Source of the DNA: Candidatus Bipolaricaulota bacterium
GTDB taxonomy: Bacteria > Bipolaricaulota > Bipolaricaulia > Bipolaricaulales > Bipolaricaulaceae
Assembly (NCBI GenBank): GCA_026418075.1
Contig: JAOACA010000005.1
Location: 1 to 47,807, forward strand
Length of the DNA: 47,807 nucleotides
Direction of reading: 5' to 3'
Part shown: positions 17,700 through 26,251 of the stretch, piece by piece
Layout: the number at the start of each line of letters is the position of its first letter
How positions within the stretch are numbered: the stretch's first letter is position 1
Program-made: the position numbers and the translations under genes
Notes under the pieces: model-generated
Database searches by the model: none
Told to the model about the DNA's origin: nothing
What the model saw: only the letters and a program-made list of their open reading frames with translations

Positions 17700-18823
17700 A
17701 GAACCTTCATTGCCAACGAGAGGTTCAGGTCAAGCGACCACCCCGGCGCGGTCGGGCCCTTGGCCAGCGCCACACCGATCCCGATCTGGGCCTTCCCCCA
17801 GGTGAAGGAGAGCTGGCCGCTTGCCGTGATGGAGTCCGCGGGGGCCTCCCCCGGCGCCTTCCGCCGCTGGAAGAGCACCTTTCCCTGGAGGGCCGCGGTG
17901 GGCCCGAGTTCCTGCTCATACGAAGCGGTGAAGCTCAAGGTGTGCTCGTTGGCGATGTTGAAGGGTCCCTCGGCGGCCGCCCGGAGGAGGAGCTGGGCCT
18001 CGGGGGTCGGGGCGAACGCTGCGTCGGCGGACAGGGTCAGGACCACATCCCGGCTACCGCCCGTCGGATCGAGGAGCTCGTAGCCCAGGCCCCCTTGGAC
18101 TGCCCACCCGCAGTAGCGCTCCTGGCCGGTGGCGAGGACGACGTCCTCGACCGCGAGGACCGTCCGCGGGTCCACGGTGGCCTTCGTGGCCCGCTGGACG
18201 AGGACCACGAGCGCCGCGGCGAGGTCCTTGGCCGCCTGCTCGCGGGTCTTGCCGGCCGCGTACTCCGCCCACTTGCCGATCTCGTTCCCCATCGCCAGGA
18301 GGTAGTCATCGGGCAGGTCCTGGGAGATGACCTTCCGGGCGAGGAGGAGTTTCTGGATTCGGAGGGCCTTCGCAAGGGGGGTGACGTTGGCGAACCGTCC
18401 GTAGCCGGCCCCTAGGCTCACCGTGGCCCCCAGCTGGGGCTGACCGGTGGCGTATCCGAGCTGGATTCCTCCGAACCCAAAGTACGGTTCCCCGGAGGCG
18501 AAGTAGTACCGCAGGGCGTGCGCAGCCTGGGCGGTGATCGTTTTGGGGACAAAGTTTACGAACCCCAGCTCGCCCAGGGCTGTGACGGTGTAGCCGAAGT
18601 TGGGCGAGTCCAGGAACCGGGTGTGGTCGAGGCCGATTCGGCCGGCGTTCACGTCCACACCGGGGGTGGCGGGGTCCTCGAAGTACCGGTACGTTCCGGT
18701 CAGCCACAGGCTGGTGAGGCTGGTCCTGGGCTGCCGGTAGTCACACAGGGTCACGGCCCCCGCCACGCTCAGCCCGACGAGGGCCACCCCCACCATGGTG
18801 CTGACAACCGCTCGCTTCAGCAT
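17696..18823 (-). CDS. Exported hypothetical protein, possible outer-membrane protein
   Basis: Signal peptide MLKRAVVSTMVGVALVGLSVAGA; beta-rich N- and C-terminal parts around a helical middle; AAGGAGG Shine-Dalgarno. Confidence 0.6.
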   Translation of the reverse strand: MLKRAVVSTMVGVALVGLSVAGAVTLCDYRQPRTSLTSLWLTGTYRYFEDPATPGVDVNAGRIGLDHTRFLDSPNFGYTVTALGELGFVNFVPKTITAQAAHALRYYFASGEPYFGFGGIQLGYATGQPQLGATVSLGAGYGRFANVTPLAKALRIQKLLLARKVISQDLPDDYLLAMGNEIGKWAEYAAGKTREQAAKDLAAALVVLVQRATKATVDPRTVLAVEDVVLATGQERYCGWAVQGGLGYELLDPTGGSRDVVLTLSADAAFAPTPEAQLLLRAAAEGPFNIANEHTLSFTASYEQELGPTAALQGKVLFQRRKAPGEAPADSITASGQLSFTWGKAQIGIGVALAKGPTAPGWSLDLNLSLAMKVL

Positions 18824-18870
18824 CGTTCCCTCCTTGTGCGTTCTTCCTGCGCTTGGATGCAGGGCCCCCG

Positions 18871-18876
18871 ATTGTA
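18871..18876 (-). promoter_or_regulatory. -10 element (TACAAT) for 17696..18823
   Basis: Reverse strand TACAAT about 47 nt upstream of ATG at 18823; weak -35. Confidence 0.4.
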
Positions 18877-18952
18877 CCAAGGGAAAGGCGCCGCGGGCCC
18901 AGAGGAGGCCCCGGGGTTCCCACCCCACGGAGGCCCGGGTAGCATGCCCCCG

Positions 18953-19753
18953 ATGGGGTACGTGAAGTTCCTCGGGACAGCCGGGGCGCGGTTCGTCGTC
19001 GCCCGCCAGCTCCGCTACTCGGCCGGGACGTGGATCGAGCTTGGGGGGACCGAGCTCCTCCTCGACCCCGGCCCGGGGACCCTCCTCCGGGCCCGGAAGA
19101 GCCGGCCCCCCCTCGATCCGTTGAAGCTCCAGGCCATCCTCCTCTCCCACAAGCACCTCGACCACTCGACGGACGTGAACGTGATGGTCGAGGCGATGGC
19201 CGACGGCGGCTATCGGCGGCGGGGAGCGCTCTTCGCCCCGGCCGATGCCCTGGAGGGGGACGATCCGGTGGTCCTCCGCTACGTCCGGCCGTTCCTCGAG
19301 CGGATCGAGACCTGGGACTGTGGCCGCGAGCACGCGGTGGGGGCCGTGCAAATTCGGCCCGTCCCCCACGGCCACGGGGCGGTGGAGACCTACGGCCTTG
19401 TCCTCGCCTCGCCCGAGGGGCGGGTGGGGTTCGTCACCGATGGCCGGTTTGACCCCCAGCGTGCCGCGGACTACGCCGGGTGTGACCTCCTTGTCCTCAA
19501 CGTGGTCCTCAAGGACTGGAAGCCGGACGTGGACCACCTCAGCCTCCCCCAGGCCGGGGAGCTCATCGCCGCCGTCCGGCCGCGGCTTGCGGTCCTGACC
19601 CACTTCGGGACGACGATGCTCCGGGGGAACCCCCGGGTGCTCGCGGCGGGGCTGGGGGAGCGGCTCGGGATCCCCGTCCTCGCCGCCGACGATGGGATGA
19701 CCGTGGACGCCTCCCGCTGGGGGGGCGGTGTTGCCCCTCCCACGGAGGGGTGA
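18953..19753 (+). CDS. MBL-fold metallohydrolase
   Basis: LLSHKHLDHSTDVNVM, VPHGHGAVETYG, TDGRF, THFGTTM; alternative ATG at 18944. Confidence 0.82.
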   Translation: MGYVKFLGTAGARFVVARQLRYSAGTWIELGGTELLLDPGPGTLLRARKSRPPLDPLKLQAILLSHKHLDHSTDVNVMVEAMADGGYRRRGALFAPADALEGDDPVVLRYVRPFLERIETWDCGREHAVGAVQIRPVPHGHGAVETYGLVLASPEGRVGFVTDGRFDPQRAADYAGCDLLVLNVVLKDWKPDVDHLSLPQAGELIAAVRPRLAVLTHFGTTMLRGNPRVLAAGLGERLGIPVLAADDGMTVDASRWGGGVAPPTEG

Positions 19754-19779
19754 CACAATGGCCCTTCAAGGAGGTACTG

Positions 19780-20427
19780 ATGAAGAAGAGCGTCGTGGGT
19801 GGGTTGGCCGTTCTGCTCCTGGGGCTGGGAGGCTGTGGGCCCGCGGTTCCCCCCGGGGAGGGGCCGGTGGCCCTGTGCATCTACTCCCCCGTCCAAGGGG
19901 AGGCCCCCCTCCAGGTCACGTTCGACGGGACGCTCTCCACTCCCCCCGGATCCCAGATCACGAGCCTCCGCTGGGACTTCGGGGACGGGGCGAGCGCGAC
20001 CGGGGCCGTGGTCTCCCACTGGTACCGGGAGGAGGGGACGTACTCTGCCCGGCTCACGGTGACGGATGCCCAGGGCCGCACGGGAACAACCGTGGTCCCG
20101 GTGATTGTGGGGATCTCCTACCCCCTGGACGTCCTCGAGTGGCGGGTGGAGGAGATCTACTTTGGGACGAAGGTCTCCGGCCGGGTGCGGAACATCGGGG
20201 ACCGGCGGATCAACGAGGGCCGCGTGGCGGTCCGGTTCTACGACAAGGACTGGAACCTCGTCCGCGAGCGCTCGAAGATCCTCGGTGACCTCGCCCCGGG
20301 CCAGGAACAGATCTTCGAGATCACGACCGACCTTCGCCCGGTGGAGATCGGCGGAACCCCCCACCACGCGATCTACACCGAGGTCATCCACACTGACCAC
20401 CCGCTGTCGGGGCTGGGAGGCCTCTAG
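19780..20427 (+). CDS. PKD-domain lipoprotein
   Basis: MKKSVVGGLAVLLLGLGGCG lipobox; PLQVTFDGTLSTPPGSQITSLRWDFGDG PKD motif; AAGGAGGT Shine-Dalgarno. Confidence 0.85.
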   Translation: MKKSVVGGLAVLLLGLGGCGPAVPPGEGPVALCIYSPVQGEAPLQVTFDGTLSTPPGSQITSLRWDFGDGASATGAVVSHWYREEGTYSARLTVTDAQGRTGTTVVPVIVGISYPLDVLEWRVEEIYFGTKVSGRVRNIGDRRINEGRVAVRFYDKDWNLVRERSKILGDLAPGQEQIFEITTDLRPVEIGGTPHHAIYTEVIHTDHPLSGLGGL

Positions 20428-20948
20428 GGAAGGGCGATCCCGCACTGGGCGAGGAGCTCGAGGAGGTGGGGGAGGTCGCGGATTGCCACGGCCCACACCC
20501 CGACCACCTTCCCCCGCTCGTCCACGAACGCGGTGAACGGGTAGCGGAGGTTGTCGGACCTCTGGTAGTGGCGGGTCACGGCCGCTCCGGGGTCGTGGAC
20601 GATTGGGAACGTGATCCCCCGCTCGGCGAGGGTTTTAGGGACCTCGGGCCACCGCTCCGGGCAGACCCCGACCACGGCGACCCGGTCCCCGTACCGGCGG
20701 TGGAGCTCCTCAAGCACGACGAGGTCGTGCTTGCACGCCCCGCACCACGTGGTCCAGAACGCGATCACCATCGGTCTTCCCCGGGCGTTGTTGGTGGAGA
20801 ACGCGCCCACCCCGGAGAGGGAGAACGCGGGGGCCTCCTCGCCCACGATGGGGAAGAGCCCCTCCCCGGGCCGGCCGCCCCGGGGGGTGGAGAGGAACGC
20901 CAGGACGAGGAACACGGCCAAGGCCAGGCCGAGGAGGCGGAGGTCCAC
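20424..20948 (-). CDS. TlpA-like membrane-anchored thioredoxin-fold protein
   Basis: N-terminal TM; GEEAPAFSLSGV, VIAFWTTWCGACKHDL (WCGAC active site). Confidence 0.85.
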   Translation of the reverse strand: MDLRLLGLALAVFLVLAFLSTPRGGRPGEGLFPIVGEEAPAFSLSGVGAFSTNNARGRPMVIAFWTTWCGACKHDLVVLEELHRRYGDRVAVVGVCPERWPEVPKTLAERGITFPIVHDPGAAVTRHYQRSDNLRYPFTAFVDERGKVVGVWAVAIRDLPHLLELLAQCGIALP

Positions 20949-23188
20949 TAGCCCCTCCCGCGGGCGGCCTGGGCGAGCTGGCCGAACGCCAGGCCCCCGT
21001 CCCCGGGCGGGACGAGGCGGTGGAGGAGGAGCCGGAGCCCCGCCCCCTCCACCGCGGACCGGACCGTCGAGGCGATCGCGTCGTTCACCGCCACCCCCCC
21101 GGTGAGGCCCACCGCCCCGATCCCCTCCCGCCGGGCCGCCTCCACCGCCAGCTGCGCCAGGCCCCGGGCAAGGGTGGCCTGGGCGGTGGCGGCGAGGTCG
21201 GGCAGGCTCGCCCCTTCTTCCCGAAGCTCGACCAGGCTGCGGAACAGGGCCACGGTGTCGAGGACGGGCCGCCCGCCCACCTCCCGGAAGGCGAGCGGAA
21301 CGTCCAAGGGGCTTCCCCCCGCGGCCACGGCCTCGAGCCGCATCGCCGGCTCCCCCTCGTACGTCCGCTCTCCCGCGATCCCCAGCCACGCCGCCACCGC
21401 GTCGAGGAACCGCCCCGCGCTCGTCGTGGGGGGGCAGTTCACCCCCCGCTCGATCTGGAAGAGGGCGGCTTGGAGCTCCTTGGGCGGGAGGCCTGCGGCG
21501 GCGGGATCGAGCCCCGCCGCGCGGAGGTAGCTTGCCGCCATCCGCCCCGGCCGGAGGGTCGCGAGGTCCCCCCCCGGCAGGGGAACGGGGGAGAGCGAGG
21601 CGGCCCGTCTCCAGGCGCCCCTCCGCCACACGATGACCTCCCCCCCCCACGCCGTCCCGTCCTCCCCGTACCCGTAGCCGTCGGCGGCGATCCCCACGAG
21701 CTCCTCCGCGCCGTGCTCCGCACCGAGGCCCGCGACGTGGGCGACGTGGTGCTGGATCGGCACCGCCTCCCCAAGCTCGCGGGCCAGGCGCGAGGTCGGG
21801 AACCGGGGGTGGAGGTCGCAGGCGATCCGCCGGGGGAGCGGGATCCCCGTGAGGCGGAGGAGGTGGTCCAACGCCTCCCGGAGGAAGTCCGCGGTCGCCA
21901 CGTGCTCGGTGTTCCCGATGTGCTGGGAAAGGAACGCCCGCCCGCGGGCGTAGACCCCGACGGTCACGTTGAGGTCGCCCCCCAGGGCGAGGAGGGGTTC
22001 CTCCCCAAGGTCCACCGGGATCGGCTCGGGGACCCAGCCCCGGGACCGGCGGAGGAAGGTGGGGACCCCGGCGGAGAGGCGGACGACGGAGTCGTCGCAC
22101 CGGGCGGCGATCCGCCGGTTGTGGAGGAGGAACGCGTCGGCGACCCCGGCGAGCTCGGCGAGGATCCGGTCGTCGTCGATGAGCATCGGTTCCCCCGGGA
22201 AGTTCGCGCTCGTCATCACCAGGGGGAACGGGAGCGCCGCGAGGAGGAGGTGGTGGAGCCCGGTGTAGGGGAGCATCACGCCTACGGTGTGGAGCCCGGG
22301 GGCCACGGACGGGGCGAGGGCCCCGGGCCGGGAGGGGAGGACGACGATCGGCCGCCTCGGGGAGCGGAGGAGCTTCCACTCCTCCTCCGCGGGGGAGGCG
22401 AACGCGGGGACCTGGTCCTCCCGGGCCATGACGGCAAACGGCTGCCCCGACCGACCGAGCCTCCGCCGGAGCTCGGCCACCGCCGCCTCGGCTGTTGCGT
22501 CGCAGGCGAGGTGGGTCCCCCCCCAGCCCTTGACGGCGACGATCCTCCCCGCCTGGAGCGCCCGCTGGGCCAGGGCGATCGGGTCCCCCTCCCGGAGCTC
22601 GCCGTCCTCCAGGTAGCGGAGCTTTGGGCCGCAGGCCGGGCAGGCGATCGTCTGGGCGTGGTACCGGCGGTTCAGGGGATCGGTGTACTCCCGGGCGCAG
22701 TCCGGGCACATCGGGAAGTCCCGGAACGCCGTCCGGGGCCGGTCGTAGGGGAGGCCTTCGATGACCGTGAACCGGGGGCCGCAGTCGGTGCAGCTCGTGG
22801 CCCAGTAGCCGTGGTACCGGCTTTTGGGGTTGGCGAGATCCCGAAGGCAGGGGACGCAGGTGGCGACGTCGGGGGGGAGCGCCCCCGCACCGCCCTCCCC
22901 GTCCGTGGAGGGGAGGATCCGGAACTCCCCCTCCCCGTTGGGGGGGAGGCCCTCCACCTCCAGGGCCTCGACGACCGCCAGGGGGGGAGCGTCGCGGCGG
23001 AGGGCAACGAGGAACTGCGCTACGGCCGCCGGGGCTCCCTCGACCTCGACTTCCACCCCCGCGTCCCCGAGGTTGCGGACGAACCCTCCAAGGCCGTGGC
23101 CGACCGCGGTCCGGTAGACGAAGGGGCGGAAGCCCACCCCTTGGACGGTTCCCCGCACGCGGATCCTCTTCCGGACGCGCTCCTCCAT
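20948..23188 (-). CDS. hypF: [NiFe]-hydrogenase maturation carbamoyltransferase HypF
   Basis: N-terminal acylphosphatase domain (GTVQGVGFRPFVYRTA), CVPCLRDL..CTDCGPRFTV..CPDC zinc fingers, YrdC-like and Kae1-like domains. Confidence 0.95.
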   Translation of the reverse strand: MEERVRKRIRVRGTVQGVGFRPFVYRTAVGHGLGGFVRNLGDAGVEVEVEGAPAAVAQFLVALRRDAPPLAVVEALEVEGLPPNGEGEFRILPSTDGEGGAGALPPDVATCVPCLRDLANPKSRYHGYWATSCTDCGPRFTVIEGLPYDRPRTAFRDFPMCPDCAREYTDPLNRRYHAQTIACPACGPKLRYLEDGELREGDPIALAQRALQAGRIVAVKGWGGTHLACDATAEAAVAELRRRLGRSGQPFAVMAREDQVPAFASPAEEEWKLLRSPRRPIVVLPSRPGALAPSVAPGLHTVGVMLPYTGLHHLLLAALPFPLVMTSANFPGEPMLIDDDRILAELAGVADAFLLHNRRIAARCDDSVVRLSAGVPTFLRRSRGWVPEPIPVDLGEEPLLALGGDLNVTVGVYARGRAFLSQHIGNTEHVATADFLREALDHLLRLTGIPLPRRIACDLHPRFPTSRLARELGEAVPIQHHVAHVAGLGAEHGAEELVGIAADGYGYGEDGTAWGGEVIVWRRGAWRRAASLSPVPLPGGDLATLRPGRMAASYLRAAGLDPAAAGLPPKELQAALFQIERGVNCPPTTSAGRFLDAVAAWLGIAGERTYEGEPAMRLEAVAAGGSPLDVPLAFREVGGRPVLDTVALFRSLVELREEGASLPDLAATAQATLARGLAQLAVEAARREGIGAVGLTGGVAVNDAIASTVRSAVEGAGLRLLLHRLVPPGDGGLAFGQLAQAARGRG

Positions 23189-23197
23189 CGATGGGGG

Positions 23198-23203
23198 AGT
23201 ATA
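23198..23203 (-). promoter_or_regulatory. -10 element (TATACT) of hypF, 9 nt from ATG
   Basis: Reverse strand TATACT-N9-ATG. Confidence 0.45.
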
Positions 23204-23266
23204 CCCGGCGGCACCGGGGCCCCCTCGCCGGCTCCCCTCTGTCCCTCAGGGCGCGGACGGGGGAGG

Positions 23267-23295
23267 TTGGCGGGGGAGGCCACGGGGGCTGGAAT
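23267..23295 (+). promoter_or_regulatory. Putative alr promoter
   Basis: TTGGCG-N17-TGGAAT-N9-ATG(23305). Confidence 0.4.
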
Positions 23296-23304
23296 CGGGG
23301 GCGC

Positions 23305-24381
23305 ATGGTGCGGGCCGAGGTGGACACGGGGGCGGTGCGGGGGAACCTGGAGCGGCTCCGGGGTTGGCTTCCCCGCCGGGTGGCGATCCTGTTCGTCGTG
23401 AAGGAGGACGCCTACGGCCACGGGCTCCTCCCCGTGGCCCGGGCGGCCCGGGGCCTCGTCGACTGGTTTGGGGTCGCCCACCTCGGGGAGGCCCGCGCCC
23501 TCCGCCAAGCCGGGTTCCCCGAGCCGATCTTCATCATGACCCCCCCCGTAGGGGCGGCCCTCGTCGCGGCGATCCGCGAGGGCTACCACCTCCCCGTGGG
23601 CGACAGCGGGATGATCCCCGAGCTTGAGGCCGCGGCCGCCCGCGCCGGAAAACGGGCCCTCGTCCACCTCGAGGTGGACACGGGGATGGGCCGGTTCGGG
23701 CTCCTCCCCGAGGAGGTCGACCGGGCCCTCGAGCTTCTCCACCGGGATCGGATCGAGGTTGTGGGGGTCTACTCCCACCTCTCCTCGGCCAACGGCCGGT
23801 CCCCGGAGGACCTCCACTTCACGAGGGCCCAGGTGTGGTGGTTCCGCCAGGTCCTCCAGGAGTGGGAGCGGCGGGGGGTCGAGATCCCCTGGCGGCACCT
23901 CGCCAACTCCGCGGCGGTGCTGGCGTTTGACGAGGCGACGGCCCCCCCTTTGAACATGGTTCGGGTGGGGACTGCGGCCTACGGGTACCCCGAGGGTCCG
24001 ACCGCCCCGCCCGTGCAGCTCGTCCCCGCCGCCCGGGCGTGGACCGAGGTGGCGGCCCTCCGGGACCTTCCTCGGGGCTGGCCGGTGGGCTACGGCCACA
24101 CCTACGTCACCCCCGAGCCCCGGCGGATGGCGATCCTCGCTGCCGGGTACGGGGACGGCCTGCGGCCCGAGCTCAAGCGGGTCGTGATCCGCGACAGGGC
24201 CGCCGAGCTCGTGGGGAAGCTGGGGATGGACAGCGTGGCCGCCGACGTGACGGGGATCGAGGGCGTCCGGCGGGGGGACCGGGCCCTCCTCTTTGGGCCG
24301 GGAGTCGCCGGCTACCAGGGCTGGGTCTGCCCTGTCCTCGTCCCGGTCCTCCGCTCCGCCCGCCGCCGCTGGCGCGGATAA
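23305..24381 (+). CDS. alr: Alanine racemase
   Basis: VVKEDAYGHGLLPVA PLP-lysine motif, HLEVDTGMGRFGL, AAGYGDGLRPEL, ELVGKLGMDSVAADVT. Confidence 0.92.
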   Translation: MVRAEVDTGAVRGNLERLRGWLPRRVAILFVVKEDAYGHGLLPVARAARGLVDWFGVAHLGEARALRQAGFPEPIFIMTPPVGAALVAAIREGYHLPVGDSGMIPELEAAAARAGKRALVHLEVDTGMGRFGLLPEEVDRALELLHRDRIEVVGVYSHLSSANGRSPEDLHFTRAQVWWFRQVLQEWERRGVEIPWRHLANSAAVLAFDEATAPPLNMVRVGTAAYGYPEGPTAPPVQLVPAARAWTEVAALRDLPRGWPVGYGHTYVTPEPRRMAILAAGYGDGLRPELKRVVIRDRAAELVGKLGMDSVAADVTGIEGVRRGDRALLFGPGVAGYQGWVCPVLVPVLRSARRRWRG

Positions 24382-24400
24382 GGGTGGTATACTGCCCCTT

Positions 24401-24784
24401 GTGGAGCGCTCCCGGGACTGGTGGACCCAGGCCCAGGCCGACCTCGCCCATGCCAAGGCCGCGGCGAGCGTGGGGCACTTCGACTGGGCTTGCTTTGCTG
24501 CCCACCAGGCGGCGGAAAAGGGGCTCAAGGCCGCGTTCGAGCGGCGCGGGGAGAAGGTGGGGGGGCATTCCGTCCGGTACCTTCTCTCCGCCCTCGGGGA
24601 GGGGGTCCCGCCCGAGCTTCTCTCGGCGGCCAAGGTCCTGGACAAACACTACATCCCCACCCGGTACCCCAACGGCTTGGCCCAGGGGGCGCCGACCGAG
24701 TTCTACACCAGGGAGGAGGCGGAGGATGCGATCCGCCGTGCGGAGGAGATCCTGCGGTTCTGTGACCGTCTACTCGCTGGATAG
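24401..24784 (+). CDS. HEPN-domain protein
   Basis: WWTQAQADLAHAKAAASVGHFDWACFAAHQAAEKGLKAAFE; LDKHYIPTRYPNG; overlaps downstream MNT gene by 23 nt. Confidence 0.85.
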   Translation: MERSRDWWTQAQADLAHAKAAASVGHFDWACFAAHQAAEKGLKAAFERRGEKVGGHSVRYLLSALGEGVPPELLSAAKVLDKHYIPTRYPNGLAQGAPTEFYTREEAEDAIRRAEEILRFCDRLLAG

Positions 24785-25127
24785 GGAGGCGGTCGAGGCG
24801 GCCCTCGCCCAGTGGGTGAAGGAGCTTGCGGCGCGGCCGGAGGTCGAGGCGGTCGTCCTGTTCGGCTCGTTTGCCTCCGGTCGGGCGGTTCCGGGAAGCG
24901 ACCTCGACCTCCTCATCGTCCTCCGCGAGGACCCCCGCCCGTTCCTTGACCGTCTCCCCGACTACATGCCCGACGACTTGCCCCTTCCCGTGGACGTCTT
25001 TCCGTACACGCGGGCGGAGCTCGAAGCCGGCCAGCCCCTCGGGGAGGACGCCCTCCGGACGGGGCGCGTCCTTTGGGTCCGCGGGGGGAGCGCATGGCCG
25101 GGGCGCCTCAGTCTGGCTAGCCCGTGA
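24762..25127 (+). CDS. MNT-type minimal nucleotidyltransferase
   Basis: VVLFGSFASGRAVPGSDLDLLIVL (GSxxxGxxxxxSDxDL). Confidence 0.87.
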   Translation: MTVYSLDREAVEAALAQWVKELAARPEVEAVVLFGSFASGRAVPGSDLDLLIVLREDPRPFLDRLPDYMPDDLPLPVDVFPYTRAELEAGQPLGEDALRTGRVLWVRGGSAWPGRLSLASP

Positions 25128-25497
25128 CTTCGTCCACCGACAGGCCGATGATTGCGAGTTCCCGGCCCTCGATGACCTCTGCCCGGCCCTCACACCGGGG
25201 GCAGGCGAGGATAGGGACTGCGAAGTGCCAGCCCTCGCCTGCGTACTTCACCGGCCCCTCGTACCCACACGAGCCGCAGCGGACCTTCACCGGGACCTTC
25301 TCCAGCCGGAGGGCGGAGCCGGCGAGGGGGGTCCCCGCGGTGAGGATCCGCCACGCCTCGGCGAGGGCCTCCTCGGAGAGGATGAGGAGCTCCCCCTTCC
25401 GGACGTGGACGGCCGTGATCCGGCCCGCGACCGGGTGCTCCCGGAGGTGGTCGGTCAGGCCGTCGAGGAGGGCGTGGGCCAGGGAGTACTCGTGCAC
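25117..25497 (-). CDS. hypA: Hydrogenase nickel insertion protein HypA
   Basis: GTG start giving [f]MHEYSLAHALL; zinc CGSCG...CPRC. Confidence 0.92.
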   Translation of the reverse strand: MHEYSLAHALLDGLTDHLREHPVAGRITAVHVRKGELLILSEEALAEAWRILTAGTPLAGSALRLEKVPVKVRCGSCGYEGPVKYAGEGWHFAVPILACPRCEGRAEVIEGRELAIIGLSVDEVTG

Positions 25498-26141
25498 TAG
25501 AGCCCCAGGGCGGCGAGGAGCTCCTCCACCCCCCGGCCGCTCCGGGCATCGGTGAGGACCACCTTTCCGTGGGGGTTGAGCGTGCGGTAGTCGTCCACGA
25601 GGACCATTGGGTCCACGCCGACGAACGCCGCCAGGTCCACCTTGTTCACGGCCAGGACGTCCGTCTGGGCGAAGATCTTGGGGTGCTTGCGGACCATGTC
25701 GTCCCCCTCGGTGACGGAGATCACGACGAGGTCCCCTTCGGTCCCCAGGGGGAAGTCGGCCGGGCACACGAGGTTCCCCACGTTCTCGATGAACAGGACG
25801 TCCACCTCCCCGAGGGGGAACTCCTCCAAGGTGTGGCCCACGCGGTGGGCATCGAGGTGGCAGGCGTCCCCGGTGTTGAGGTTGGCGGCGACGAGCCCTG
25901 CGGACGCGAACCTCTGGTAGTCGTCGTCCCCGGCCACGTCCCCGGCGATCGCCCCCACCCGGAGGCCCCGCTCCCGGAGCCGCTCCGCCATCCGGAGGAT
26001 GAGGAGGGTCTTCCCCGACCCGATCGCTCCCATCACGTTGAACGCCCGCACGTTCCGCCTCTGGAGGAGCTCGTAGTTGCGGGCGGCGAGCTCGAGCTGC
26101 CGCTTGAACACGTCTTCGGTCCCGACCCGGATGTCGTGCAT
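25497..26141 (-). CDS. hypB: Hydrogenase nickel incorporation GTPase HypB
   Basis: FNVMGAIGSGKTLLI, LNTGDACHLDAHRVGHTLEEFPLGEVDVLFIENVGNLVCPADFPLGT, VNKVDL. Confidence 0.95.
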   Translation of the reverse strand: MHDIRVGTEDVFKRQLELAARNYELLQRRNVRAFNVMGAIGSGKTLLILRMAERLRERGLRVGAIAGDVAGDDDYQRFASAGLVAANLNTGDACHLDAHRVGHTLEEFPLGEVDVLFIENVGNLVCPADFPLGTEGDLVVISVTEGDDMVRKHPKIFAQTDVLAVNKVDLAAFVGVDPMVLVDDYRTLNPHGKVVLTDARSGRGVEELLAALGL

Positions 26142-26150
26142 ACGGGCCCG

Positions 26151-26156
26151 ATGATA
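26151..26156 (-). promoter_or_regulatory. -10 element (TATCAT) of hypBA, 9 nt from ATG
   Basis: Reverse strand TATCAT-N9-ATG in hypB/mbhA divergent region. Confidence 0.45.
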
Positions 26157-26213
26157 CCCTCCGGGGAGGAGGGCGCGGAAGCGCGTTCCCATGGCTGTTG
26201 GTCGGGGAGGGGT

Positions 26214-26242
26214 TTGCGGGAGGCTGAGCCCCAGGCTATAGT
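26214..26242 (+). promoter_or_regulatory. Promoter of mbh operon
   Basis: TTGCGG-N17-TATAGT, 9 nt before ATG at 26252. Confidence 0.55.
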
Positions 26243-26251
26243 CCGTTCCCT

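Noticed and set aside
20424-23327. 967-aa reverse ORF overlapping hypF
   Set aside because: Only its C-terminal 175 codons (TlpA-like) are real; the rest is a shadow frame of hypF
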